From contig BQMO01000010.1 of the NCBI GenBank assembly GCA_022180725.1, positions 82,837-146,836 on the forward strand: a DNA stretch of 64,000 nt, written 5' to 3'. Position 1 is the first letter of the stretch, and each line of letters opens with the position of its first letter. The stretch is from Phycisphaerae bacterium. Lineage in GTDB: Bacteria > Planctomycetota > Phycisphaerae > Phycisphaerales > UBA1924. The notes beneath the pieces were generated by a model. It ran no database searches and was not told where the DNA came from. It was given only the letters and a program-made list of their open reading frames with translations. Of this stretch, positions 18,145 through 26,890 are shown piece by piece. The position numbers and the translations under genes were made by a program.

Positions 18145-18662
18145 ACGTTGCCCTCCGTGGTGCCGGGCTCATTGAGCCCGAAGAAGCGGAATCCGTTCCA
18201 ATGCGACCCGGTCACCTTCGCCGCGATGGCGCTCAGCGACCGGTAGACCTCTCCCTCAAACTCGAAGCCTTTGGGCAGCACTCGGACGAACACGGCGCGG
18301 CCCTTGTACTCGCGGCGGAGGACCGTGCCGGGTGGCGGCAGCCGCCAGTCCTCTCGCGTGTGGATGGGCACGCTCACCACGCTCTCGCCGTTGGCCCGGG
18401 GCTTGGGCGCGTCCGGCGATTGGGCGCGTGGCGGGCTTCGTCGCAGGTCGGCGTCATTGGCCAGTTCGCGTGCCCGCTGGCGGGCGCGCTCGGAGAGGTC
18501 CCCCTCCCGAAGCGCCTGCATCCGCCAGAGAATTCGTTTGATGAGCAGCACCTTGTGGTGCGTGCGAGTTTCTTCGCCGTAGACCTTGGCGTACCGCAGC
18601 TTCAGCTGCGGCACCGTCATCTGTTCCAAGGTCCGTTCGGCTGCATTCACATCGATCGCCAT
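18141..18662 (-). CDS. DUF2924 family protein
   Basis: At 173 aa. The C-terminal half has the DUF2924 pattern: HTREDWRLPPPGTVLRREYK, then VRVLPKGFEFEGEVYRSLSA and SHWNGFRFFGL. The N-terminal half is helical (MTVPQLKLRYAKVYGEETR, then LLIKRILWRMQALREG). The family is found next to large serine recombinases in mobile elements and probably binds DNA or aids recombination. Its stop overlaps the recombinase start. Confidence 0.88.
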   Translation of the reverse strand: MAIDVNAAERTLEQMTVPQLKLRYAKVYGEETRTHHKVLLIKRILWRMQALREGDLSERARQRARELANDADLRRSPPRAQSPDAPKPRANGESVVSVPIHTREDWRLPPPGTVLRREYKGRAVFVRVLPKGFEFEGEVYRSLSAIAAKVTGSHWNGFRFFGLNEPGTTEGNV

Positions 18663-18685
18663 CGGGGTCTCCGTTCTCGTGGTCG

Positions 18686-18955
18686 TTAACCACGGGACCC
18701 ATCAGGGCGGGCATGCTCGGAGAGTTCAAGTCGAGTCGGAGAGCCTTCTTGATGCTCGATGCTCGGCCCCGAAATGGCGACCTGTCGCCGCCGGCGGCGG
18801 ATGCCCTCGGCAAAGATGGCGGCGATGGCATTCAGTCGCGCCACGGGCGTCGTCGGGGCATCGGGATCAAGCGAGGCGGTTGGGGGGGTGGGGGCGGGCG
18901 CATCGTCCATGAGCGCGGTGTCGTGCACGGGCACATCCTCCGTGAAGGGGGACAT
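18686..18955 (-). CDS. Small helical protein upstream of DUF2924
   Basis: At 89 aa from the ATG at 18955 (MSPFTEDVPVHDTALMDD). One conserved helix, ARLNAIAAIFAEGIRRRRR, resembles small proteins seen immediately upstream of DUF2924-recombinase modules. The rest is Pro/Asp-rich. The frame extends upstream but without coding character. A further start at Met16 is possible. Confidence 0.55.
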   Translation of the reverse strand: MSPFTEDVPVHDTALMDDAPAPTPPTASLDPDAPTTPVARLNAIAAIFAEGIRRRRRQVAISGPSIEHQEGSPTRLELSEHARPDGSRG

Positions 18956-19495
18956 GCATCCGTGCGGGCGTGCGCTTGGCGCTCGGCTTCGCACCTGATG
19001 CTGGAAAGGGGCCCGCGTCCGGTGCGGGCCGTCTGCCTCTGAATACGCGAAACGGTCGGGGAGCGGCGCAGGGTCCGAATCTCACCCCTCGTTCACCCCG
19101 ACGGCGCGTTAACCAGACCCGCCCGGGCGTTCGAGAGCGCGGAGAGACTTTCGGTCCCCAACCCCGGCGTGGCGACCGAAACGGCGATGCGATGCCTCGG
19201 ATTCGAGAGCGCCCGGCAAATCGTGGACCTTCAGGAAGTGCCACGATTCCCGAGAGTTACGCGCGGTGGGCGAAAGGCCCAGACCGTTAACGAGAAAAGG
19301 CCTCTTTACGAGGCCTTTCTCAGAACTCCCCGATCGGAACGGGTTCAAACCGTCGAATCCGGGTCGCCATGAGGGGTTCCGGGAGGTAGTTCTCTGGTTA
19401 ACAGGTCCGAACTTCGGCCCTTTGGGCTGGGCTTCAGAGACGATCTCAGCCCCCACCCCGAAGGCTCGTCCCGGTGCCATTCCGAGCAACCAGAG
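18956..19495. other. Gap between the recombinase module and the defence operon
   Basis: 540 bp without a convincing gene. It contains a strong two-way hairpin (19292-19321) and several look-alike motifs around TTAACCAGAC or GGTTAACAGG (about 19110, 19397 and 19543). An attachment junction is expected in this region given the recombinase gene, but no repeat pair long enough to prove it was found. Confidence 0.4.
19292..19321. terminator. Bidirectional hairpin between the two operons
   Basis: Arms AGGCCTC and GAGGCCT around TTTAC, flanked by GAGAAA on one side and TTTCTC on the other, so each strand has a short U-run after the stem. It lies 175 bp downstream of the end of the nine-gene defence operon and probably ends it. 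Confidence 0.75.
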
Positions 19496-20431
19496 TCACT
19501 TGGCGCTGAGCTCCAGGAGATTCAACCAGGGGCGATACTCGCTAACCAGACCGATCCGAGCTTCGGCCACGGCGTCAGGGGTCCGTGACTGGAACCAGGT
19601 CCATCGCACCGCATCTGGTCGTGTTCCCTCGGGCACGAGCCACTCGGGAGCCAGTGCGCCACTTGCTACCTCCGAGTGCCTCATCAACTGATCGCGGAGA
19701 TCCCGTGTGTAGTTGGCGTACAGCGCCTGCCGGCCAGCCACGATCAGGTAAAGCCCGGGCTTATCGGGCAGTTGGTGGATGCCAGCATCGGCGGCGAGGC
19801 GCTCGTTTGGCTCGATCGTCACGCTACCGGGTGCCGCTGCCCTTCGTGCCGTCTTGCGGAAACCGAGCGCAGCCCAACGAATGTCCAGTGGCTTGATCCC
19901 GGGTTTGATTCGGTCGGCGATCTCATCGAATCTCGCCGCGAGGCTCGGATCGCACAGGATGTCGTCTAGGCTCGGGGGCACGTCGTGCCGTAGGAGTTCC
20001 TGCCGCTGAAGGTGACGTGCGGCCCACTCGGCCACGAAGGCGTATGGCACAAGTGTCTTTGGCATTCGGTACTCGGTCGTCGTCGGATGATCCGACAACA
20101 CGCCAGTCTTGCGAGCGCCCAAAAGCGTTCGATTGAGTTCAGCATCTGTGCCCACAGCTCCCCGAACCCGTGCCGCGGCGAGGAATGCGGCATTCAGGGC
20201 CGGCTCGCAAACGATGTAGTCGGGCGAGCGACCCTGGCGGACATCCAGGAACGCGGCAATGACCGCTGCCTGTTGAGCCGCTGCGACTTGGCGCTGACCG
20301 CCATCTCTGGCGGTTGAAACAGAATCGGCGGGAGCTGTACGGGCGGCAGCGAGCGACGATGGTGTGTGCGCAGCGCCATGATCCCCGGGTGGCGGGACAA
20401 GCGGGCTCCGCCATCCGCCGCGTTCGCCCAT
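19496..20431 (-). CDS. GIY-YIG-like protein, last gene of the defence operon
   Basis: A 311-aa protein. Residues 1-215 are helical with no named domain (FLDVRQGRSPDYIVCEPALN; LLGARKTGVLSDHPTTTEYR). The C-terminal part reads GLYLIVAGRQALYANYTRDL followed by RDQLMRHSE, the GIY-YIG strand-loop-strand followed by the Arg helix, with GLY and YAN in place of GIY and YIG. The usual catalytic Glu near the C-terminus could be in AEARIGLVSEYRP. It begins one base after the ATPase gene ends, so it belongs to the same operon. It is likely an active or inactive GIY-YIG nuclease effector or DNA-binding module. Confidence 0.7.
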   Translation of the reverse strand: MGERGGWRSPLVPPPGDHGAAHTPSSLAAARTAPADSVSTARDGGQRQVAAAQQAAVIAAFLDVRQGRSPDYIVCEPALNAAFLAAARVRGAVGTDAELNRTLLGARKTGVLSDHPTTTEYRMPKTLVPYAFVAEWAARHLQRQELLRHDVPPSLDDILCDPSLAARFDEIADRIKPGIKPLDIRWAALGFRKTARRAAAPGSVTIEPNERLAADAGIHQLPDKPGLYLIVAGRQALYANYTRDLRDQLMRHSEVASGALAPEWLVPEGTRPDAVRWTWFQSRTPDAVAEARIGLVSEYRPWLNLLELSAK

Positions 20432-20432
20432 G

Positions 20433-22535
20433 TCAGAATCGCCTCCGAAGGAGAAGTTGTTCCTGACTTCGCGCGCTAAGGGTCACGACCACGTATGGGG
20501 CTCTGAGTTCGGTCGGGGGCGGTGAAGTGGTCGTGACGATGTACTGGCAGCTGGCCGCGCCGTTGTTGGGTTCGGAGTTTCGCACCAGCCTGAACAGCCG
20601 GTGGTAGATCGGCGGCTCCATGTCCGCCTCGCGGGGGCTGTCGTGGCAGAGAAAACCGAGCACACAGCCGGCGCTATCGTCAGGCTCCAGGAGAGTGGCG
20701 AGATCGAAGCCGAGTACGGTCGCGGACGTGGACATGGCCTCGCCACCAACAGCAATGCCGGAACCCACCTCTGGCCGAATCCCCCGTCCATCGATCGCGA
20801 TTCTCCCACTCGCTTCCGGGCCGAGCAGCGTTTTCAGGATGGCATCAAACCTCGCCGACAGCGACTTCTGCCTGCGTTCCAGAGATGAGCGCACAGTCTG
20901 TTGGCGCTCCAGCGATTCGGCAACCTTTCGGTCGAGCGCGGCGATCCGCCCGCTGATCCGCTCGAGTCCGTCCCACGTTGCTCGGAGGCTCGCGGCCTGA
21001 CGGAGGCGCTCTTCCGCACGACCTATGGACGCCGCGACCCCTCGCACCTTGTCTCGATACCCCTCTTGGGCGCTGGCCAGGGCCGCAGACGCCCGGGACT
21101 CCTCGTCGCGCAGAGTCCCGACCGTTCCGGTGGCCACCGCAATCTCCGTTCTGAGCCGTTTGATGGTCTGATCTGTTTCGCTGATCTTGCGAAGGTGCTG
21201 AGGATCTTTCGTCCCGACGGTGAGTGGCACGCCGCGTCCCGGGCAGCCTCCGTTGTCCGCCTCCTGCTTCGTGGCGAAGAGGGGGCAGTACTGCGCTCCC
21301 ATCAGGGCGAACATCTGATAGGCCTGATTGGCGTCGGCCGCTTCGAGCTGGCTGAGCTGCGTCTCCGCCGCCTGAAGCGTCGTGGTGAGGGTCGCGACTT
21401 GATCCTCCGCCTTTGTTCTTGCCTCGATACGTTGACGCAGGTAGTCCTGGGCATGACGCACTTCGGTTGGGTCGTCAAGATCCTTCTGGAGTGCACGAAG
21501 CCCGTCTATGTCCCGCTCGGCCTTCGCCTTGAGGGACTCGGCGAGCAGCGGAATGGAGACATCGGCCGCCGCGTCCGGGACCAACGTTCCTGCCCTCGCG
21601 ACGAATGCCTCCAGGCTCGCCCTCTCACGCTCGTTGGCGGAACGATCGGCCAGCAGAGCTTGGTGCGCCGTCGCCAGCTTCTTGCGGTCGGCATCGAACA
21701 GACCGAGGGCCATCTGGATCAGGAGCGCCGCATCCTCCTTGTGGAGCGATGCCACACCGGCATCGATGTCCGGATCGCGCCACTCGGCCGCATGACGGTA
21801 CCGGCAGTGCTGATCCCGTATCAGCCATCCCAGGTAGTCAGTCCAAAGAGCACGCCGGTCCTGGCGATCCAGGTGGGGCAGCTCGAAGTCCGCGAATGAT
21901 CCCGCCACGAGCGATTCGAGCCGCTCAGCGAACGCCGCATACCGCTGGCGTTCGCTGTTGTCCATGCGGACCGATTCGAGGCTCGCGGTGGCGCAGGAGA
22001 ACGACGACGTACTTCCGGCGTCGAGCCCGATGGGGCGGGCCACAACCCAATCCTCACCATCGACTCTGAAGTGTGCGAGCACGTAGCCGTGCTCCCAGTT
22101 CTCCGTGATTGCCGCGCGAGTGGTCCGCGTGCAGAATGATGGCTCGCCCAGGCAATAGCGGATCAGTCGGATCAGCAGCGTCTTACCCACGCTGTGTCCG
22201 ACCGGTCGGGCGTCGGCGTCCGTGGCCTCATCCGTCGCGATGATGTTGAGACCACGCCGAAACTCGATCTCTCGAATGGTCTGACCGGCCGGAGACAGTT
22301 CCTCGACAACCACGAGTCGGCAGATCCACAGGCGCGGCTCCTTGGGCGCGTCCCCGTTTCCGGCGCGGGTCCGTTCCTTCACGGACGATGACGTGCGCTC
22401 CTTCGCCCCCTCGCGTCCGCCGCTACGCCTCGATGGCCGTTCGACGCTCCCGAACAGCGTCTCGGCCCCCTTTCCCGCCCGCACGGGAGGCGCAGTGTCC
22501 TTGGGTGTGCGCGGGTTTGGCTTGGAACCGGCCAT
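20433..22535 (-). CDS. SMC-like ATPase with two-cysteine hook (DUF2326-like)
   Basis: A 700-aa protein. A charged 70-residue tail is followed by RLVVVEELSPAGQTIREIEF and a Walker A (GHSVGKT, residues 113-119). Long coiled-coils flank a centre with Cys417 and Cys431 (YCPLF...GGCPG), as in zinc-hook ATPases. The C-terminal lobe has FDLATLLEP and GFLCHDSPREADMEPP, resembling the DUF2326/SMC-family Walker B segment IHDSP. It may load or slide on DNA and control a nuclease partner, as Rad50 or other defence ATPases do. It is 17 bp after the NPPW methylase half. Confidence 0.75.
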   Translation of the reverse strand: MAGSKPNPRTPKDTAPPVRAGKGAETLFGSVERPSRRSGGREGAKERTSSSVKERTRAGNGDAPKEPRLWICRLVVVEELSPAGQTIREIEFRRGLNIIATDEATDADARPVGHSVGKTLLIRLIRYCLGEPSFCTRTTRAAITENWEHGYVLAHFRVDGEDWVVARPIGLDAGSTSSFSCATASLESVRMDNSERQRYAAFAERLESLVAGSFADFELPHLDRQDRRALWTDYLGWLIRDQHCRYRHAAEWRDPDIDAGVASLHKEDAALLIQMALGLFDADRKKLATAHQALLADRSANERERASLEAFVARAGTLVPDAAADVSIPLLAESLKAKAERDIDGLRALQKDLDDPTEVRHAQDYLRQRIEARTKAEDQVATLTTTLQAAETQLSQLEAADANQAYQMFALMGAQYCPLFATKQEADNGGCPGRGVPLTVGTKDPQHLRKISETDQTIKRLRTEIAVATGTVGTLRDEESRASAALASAQEGYRDKVRGVAASIGRAEERLRQAASLRATWDGLERISGRIAALDRKVAESLERQQTVRSSLERRQKSLSARFDAILKTLLGPEASGRIAIDGRGIRPEVGSGIAVGGEAMSTSATVLGFDLATLLEPDDSAGCVLGFLCHDSPREADMEPPIYHRLFRLVRNSEPNNGAASCQYIVTTTSPPPTELRAPYVVVTLSARSQEQLLLRRRF

Positions 22536-22552
22536 CGACGACCTCCATGTCT

Positions 22553-24811
22553 CTACACCACGGTGAACTCCAACTCGGCGGCGGGCACGAACGAATCAAG
22601 CCGCAGAAGGTTGTGCTTGAGAATCTCGAACGCTGCCACCGCTTCCCTCGCCTTGTACTGATCGGCCGGGGGCAGGGTCTGGACCATCGCCCGGTCATTC
22701 GCCCCCAACTCGACACGCTGCATGCCACCATGCGGTCCGCTGGAGGTAGTTACTCTGAGCACGCCATTGGCGTTGAGTGAGCCGAGCATCGTGTCGAGCC
22801 CCCGCACGTACTGTGTCGCCGCATCGGGCGGTGCCTGGTTCGCGGCCGCGACTGCTGGCCGAGCGGAATGGAGGTCGGTGCCTGCACTGGCGCGAAGCTG
22901 CGCGAGTACCTTGGACCGAAGCGCATCGTTGAGCATGAGCACCAATCCGTACTCGATCGCCTGCCGTTCGACGGGTTTGGCCCACGTCGCCGCGAGGAGC
23001 GTGACATACGCCGCGGCACGGCCATGCTGCACGTGTGCCTGCGTCGCGGGCAGGAAAGCCGCTGCGGGGGCGGGGATCGTCCGACTTGTCGGAACAGGAA
23101 CCGGCGTCGCGCCGCTCATGGCGTCGGCCATCCCGTCATAGACGGAGAGGATGGTGTCCTTGGTCCGGTACTTGCCAGAGAACCGCTCCATGTCGTAGCG
23201 CCGGCACACAGGGAACGAGTCAAGGATGTGTTCAACGCTCGCCCTGTCCACGCCGTATGCGAGGAACATGGCCGCATCGAGCTCACAGCGAATCTGGAAA
23301 CGCCGCCCGGCGTCCCACACGAACGGTGGCCCGTTCCATGACATCGCTTCTGCGAACGGTGCCAGATCGTGCGAGGTATAGACCAGCTCAAGCACTCGCG
23401 GAACGATCCAATCGAGAAGCGTCGGCGCAGTACTCGCCAGTCCGCCCCACGGGCACGGTTGGTCGTATGCCTCCGGGGGTAGGGCGGGCGTCTGCTTCAC
23501 GATGAAGAAGCTCACGCTCGCGCCGCCGATCTTCTGCCGAAGTGTGTAGTCGTAGACGAACGAGTTCAGGTTCGCGATCAATGCAGCATGCCGACGAGCG
23601 TCCACGCCGAGCGGCAGCAGAATCGGTGTCTTGTGATTCACGGCAGCCCAGGGAATGACGCTGTGAATCGCGGTCCTGGCGTCGGTCGATCGTGCAAGAT
23701 CACGAAACGCGATAAAGTAGCGATGTGGCCAGCCGGTACCTTCAACCGCCTCCCGGACCACCGCCTCGGAGACCCAGTACCGCGGCATCGCGCAAAACGC
23801 AGGGTCGCGGTGCTGCCCATCGGTCGTTGCAACCGCCGGAATACCGCTCAGCGAGGCGAGGTCGTCAGAACCCACCACGTTGCCGTGGCGGTGATCGTAC
23901 AGACTCGTCATCTTGGCTTCGTAGAGCGGCAAGTACCTGTCGCCATCCCGCTTGAAGTGGTTCCCATTGAGCGTCCATCCCTCTGCCTCAAGGGAGTCCC
24001 GCGTGCGGAACAGCGCTGAATCGTTGGCCATGTCCAGCATGCGCAGAAATGTCAGCCCCCAAGGACTCTCTTCAGGCTTCCCATCTCGCGCTTCGCGGAT
24101 CAGCACCGGAACGCGGCGGTAGACAGCCTTTGCAATCTCAGCGTCTCGTTGCGATCGAAAGACCGGACATGTGCGCGTGTTCGGATTCAACAGGGCTATG
24201 TCGTCAGGCGACATCGAGAACCGACGGCCCGGAGCCATTGCCTCCGCCACGCTGTGAGCAAAGAACGAGAAGTCGATTCTCGCGTCCGCGTCCGTCGGCG
24301 TGGCTCCGGCGACGACCACGATGCAGAACTTGTACGAGCTGTGCACGTCCGCAAACATCCCGTGATTCTCGAAGTCGTAGAGGGAGCGGAGCGTGCGCGT
24401 GTGAACGAGGTCTGCGAAGAAGAACTTCGTGGTGTCATCCGTGGCGATGCCCGTGGGCACAAGAACGCCCAGCCGACCTTCGGTGGAGAGAGCGTTGCGC
24501 ATGGACTCGGCGAAGACGGCGTAGGTGTTGATGTCGCCGCGGCCGCAGAGCGGATAACGCCCGCTCGACCGCAGCAGGTGACTCTCGCCCTCGGCCCGGC
24601 GCGTGGCCTCGTGGAACTCCGCAAGCAGGCTCGGGTTGGTGTCCTCGAGCCCGGCAATGGCCTTCTTTCGTGCCGCGGCGTTGGGCGCGCCGGCCACGGC
24701 GGGGTCCCGCTGAGCGAAGAACTCCTGCTCCTGCAGCTTGACCCGCTCCCACGGCGGGTTGCCGAGGATGATGTCGAAGCCGCTGCGGTTGGATGGTGTC
24801 GCGGTCGTCAC
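22553..24811 (-). CDS. Adenine methylase C-terminal half with NPPW motif (DrmMI-like)
   Basis: At 752 aa. It opens directly at the catalytic motif IV: GFDIILGNPPWERVKLQEQE (from residue 11), then YPLCGRGDINTYAVFAESM and GVLVPTGIATDDTTKFFFAD, a set typical of the second half of DISARM-type methylases (DrmMI) and other Eco57I-like enzymes. There is no SAM-binding motif I in this polypeptide, so it must pair with the N-half at 26887. A target-recognition region should lie in the C-terminal 350 residues. GTG start overlaps the PD-(D/E)xK gene's stop (GTGA). Confidence 0.82.
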   Translation of the reverse strand: MTTATPSNRSGFDIILGNPPWERVKLQEQEFFAQRDPAVAGAPNAAARKKAIAGLEDTNPSLLAEFHEATRRAEGESHLLRSSGRYPLCGRGDINTYAVFAESMRNALSTEGRLGVLVPTGIATDDTTKFFFADLVHTRTLRSLYDFENHGMFADVHSSYKFCIVVVAGATPTDADARIDFSFFAHSVAEAMAPGRRFSMSPDDIALLNPNTRTCPVFRSQRDAEIAKAVYRRVPVLIREARDGKPEESPWGLTFLRMLDMANDSALFRTRDSLEAEGWTLNGNHFKRDGDRYLPLYEAKMTSLYDHRHGNVVGSDDLASLSGIPAVATTDGQHRDPAFCAMPRYWVSEAVVREAVEGTGWPHRYFIAFRDLARSTDARTAIHSVIPWAAVNHKTPILLPLGVDARRHAALIANLNSFVYDYTLRQKIGGASVSFFIVKQTPALPPEAYDQPCPWGGLASTAPTLLDWIVPRVLELVYTSHDLAPFAEAMSWNGPPFVWDAGRRFQIRCELDAAMFLAYGVDRASVEHILDSFPVCRRYDMERFSGKYRTKDTILSVYDGMADAMSGATPVPVPTSRTIPAPAAAFLPATQAHVQHGRAAAYVTLLAATWAKPVERQAIEYGLVLMLNDALRSKVLAQLRASAGTDLHSARPAVAAANQAPPDAATQYVRGLDTMLGSLNANGVLRVTTSSGPHGGMQRVELGANDRAMVQTLPPADQYKAREAVAAFEILKHNLLRLDSFVPAAELEFTVV

Positions 24812-25626
24812 TGCGAAGCCATCCCACGATACAGAAGCGGCCCGTTCAACTTGTGGCGACCCACAAGCGCAGTAGTGGAGTGTTCACCCCAGCGGTAGAT
24901 CTGGTAGTGAAACAGAGTTCCGAGTCTTGTGGCACTGGGGAAGAGAAGAGTGAGTTCTGCCTCCCGGTTCGACTTGATCACGAAGTCGTGAATCGACACC
25001 GGGTGACCAAGGCGGGCAGCGATCGCCGTCGCGGCCAGACGTGTCACCCTCGCATCATTGCATGTCAGATGCACCAAGTACTTCCGGCCGAGGAATGCTG
25101 CGAGATCGGCAGGAGTAAGGACCTGCAATCGTTCTCTGTATGCTCTGTTTGTCATGCCGCATAAATCGGCCGCGACAAGATCTGTGAGCGTCCACCCAGA
25201 GTCATCTACCGTGTCGGCAGCGAGCGCCCCACGGTTCGCTGCTGACAGCACCGCCAGCACATCTGGACGCTCACGAACGACTACTCGCAACGCATCAGTC
25301 GCATCCCGAACCCAGTCGGCCTGAGTCAGGTCTGCGAAGTTGCGCTTCCCATACTGTGCCTTGACCTCGCAATGGTGGTCCATGCCCCCTGCCGTGATGA
25401 TGAGATCGCCGGCGTGCCCCGTGCCCACCGCTCTGGCCGCGGACACTTGCGGGAACGTGGTTCGCAGCAACGCGAGCGCACGAGCACAAGCAGCCTGAGG
25501 ATTGGAGGTGACGACGCGATGCTGAGCCGCTTCATGCTGAGTGATCTGCTGAAGGAATGTAGCAGCCTCTGCATCGCGCGCAGAGAGGGCCGCGGCGAGA
25601 TACTCGGCCGTGGCGTTTGCAGACAC
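24808..25626 (-). CDS. PD-(D/E)xK-type nuclease-like protein
   Basis: At 272 aa from a GTG at 25626. The motif GTGHAGDLIITAGGMDHHCE followed by VKAQYGKRNF puts Asp74, Glu87 and Lys89 in the D-x12-ExK spacing of restriction endonuclease folds. The C-terminal half contains SIHDFVIKSNREAELTLLFP. The gene is wedged between two methylase C-halves and is coupled to both (22 bp after one, 4-bp overlap with the other), as expected for the nuclease of a restriction system. Start codon is uncertain: no clear Shine-Dalgarno is seen, and an in-frame codon lies 90 bp upstream. Confidence 0.72.
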   Translation of the reverse strand: MSANATAEYLAAALSARDAEAATFLQQITQHEAAQHRVVTSNPQAACARALALLRTTFPQVSAARAVGTGHAGDLIITAGGMDHHCEVKAQYGKRNFADLTQADWVRDATDALRVVVRERPDVLAVLSAANRGALAADTVDDSGWTLTDLVAADLCGMTNRAYRERLQVLTPADLAAFLGRKYLVHLTCNDARVTRLAATAIAARLGHPVSIHDFVIKSNREAELTLLFPSATRLGTLFHYQIYRWGEHSTTALVGRHKLNGPLLYRGMASQ

Positions 25627-25648
25627 GGTGCTTGTGCCCGATCCCGGC

Positions 25649-26890
25649 CTACGCGCCAACATCCACCTCCACGTGCTCGCGATCCAAACGACCGCTCCAC
25701 CACGCCATAACAGCATCGGTCTCCGTATGGGAGATACCGTACGCCTTGCACATCAGCACGCCGAAGCGATTGAGCTGGACTGTTCGGATTGCTGGATTGT
25801 CGCCATCGTGAGCGGCCGCGAGAGCTGCAGCACCATCCGCCCAAGCCTCCGCACTGCTTGGCAATGGCATGCTCAGTACCTGCTTTGCGCTGAGCTTGAT
25901 GGCATCGGCGCTCATGGCGGCCCCAGCGTACTTCTGCATCGCTAGAACACTGCACACCGGCGAGGCGATTGCAGCAGCGACCTTCCAGAGGTGCTCGGGC
26001 TGCCGGGGCGAGATGGTGATCAGAGGAATGCTGGGGACGAATCTCCCGGCGGCATCCACGAACACTTCGATAACCCGCGTCTGGGTCGCGAGCAGAATCT
26101 TGGGAATGAGTCTTGCGTTGATCCAAGGACCGAGGGTGCCCTCGGACTCCATGCGGAGGCGATCGATCCGCGGCGCTTGCCACTTGGTCTTGAGAATCCG
26201 GGTCGACGCTTGTCCCCACCGGCACTCGGCAAGATCGACCAGTCCGGTGGTCACGATAGGTGGGAATGCCCGGAAATCCTGTCGCTCCGCTGTCGCAATG
26301 CTCTCGCTTTCCAGAAGGAATCCATCGAGCCCGTAGTACTGGTCGCGGAAGTCGGCGGTCGCGTCCGCCAGTGTGGAAATCGTGTGTCCGACGGGAAGCA
26401 GGATCTCGGGAATGCCGCTCGCTGCGGCTGCTAGGTGGGCCCAGGTCTCTTCTGCTGCCAGGGCGTCATTGTCCAACGTCATCGGGGGCAAAGGAGTGAA
26501 TGCTGCTCCCGTTGAGCGTGCGAGCGCTGACACCCGTGCGCCGCCGATCTTGATCGTCGGTGCGCAGGTGAACACGCTGACGCCATCAAAGACATGCTCA
26601 TTGGACACCCAGATGGCCTCGAGCGACCCCGCCTTCAAGACGGCCGCTCGCACCGGAGCAGCGTCTTTCACGGCCAGCAATGACTGGGGCTGTACAAGCG
26701 CTACGCGACCTCCGCACCGAGCCACTTGTGTAGAGAACAGCAGAAACGTCGCGGACAGGTCGGTATATCCACGAATCACGTCACTGGATCGCTTCTCAAC
26801 GATCCCAGAGAGTCCTCTCGCTGTGCTCGTAGCGGACTCAAGCTGATTGAGGAAAGGGGGATTGCCGATGACGCAGTCGAAGCCACTCAT
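25649..26890 (-). CDS. Methylase C-terminal half with NPPF motif
   Basis: A 413-aa protein starting [20 protein letters not shown], that is, at catalytic motif IV, and lacking motif I. Later segments GYTDLSATFLLFSTQVARCG and RVALVQPQSLLAVKDAAPVR, and a C-terminal target-recognition-like part (INARLIPKILLATQTRVIEV; KLSAKQVLSMPLPSSA), are typical of N6-adenine methylase specificity halves of Type IIG/Eco57I enzymes. It overlaps the N-half gene by 4 bp (ATGA), so it can pair with it directly. It is a second, distinct C-half next to the NPPW protein. Confidence 0.8.
   Translation of the reverse strand: MSGFDCVIGNPPFLNQLESATSTARGLSGIVEKRSSDVIRGYTDLSATFLLFSTQVARCGGRVALVQPQSLLAVKDAAPVRAAVLKAGSLEAIWVSNEHVFDGVSVFTCAPTIKIGGARVSALARSTGAAFTPLPPMTLDNDALAAEETWAHLAAAASGIPEILLPVGHTISTLADATADFRDQYYGLDGFLLESESIATAERQDFRAFPPIVTTGLVDLAECRWGQASTRILKTKWQAPRIDRLRMESEGTLGPWINARLIPKILLATQTRVIEVFVDAAGRFVPSIPLITISPRQPEHLWKVAAAIASPVCSVLAMQKYAGAAMSADAIKLSAKQVLSMPLPSSAEAWADGAAALAAAHDGDNPAIRTVQLNRFGVLMCKAYGISHTETDAVMAWWSGRLDREHVEVDVGA

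Noticed and set aside
19340..19372. A tRNA-like GGTTCAAACC stretch followed by GTCGCCA
   Set aside because: The T-stem pairs only in a shifted register and no acceptor or anticodon arm exists upstream.
18687..19560. Repeated TTAACCAGAC-like words as att cores
   Set aside because: Matches are short, differ from one another and none occurs at another proven junction.
22553..26890. The split methylase as one frameshifted gene
   Set aside because: The two C-halves are both complete from motif IV on, and a separate nuclease gene lies between them, so a single sequencing error cannot explain the split.
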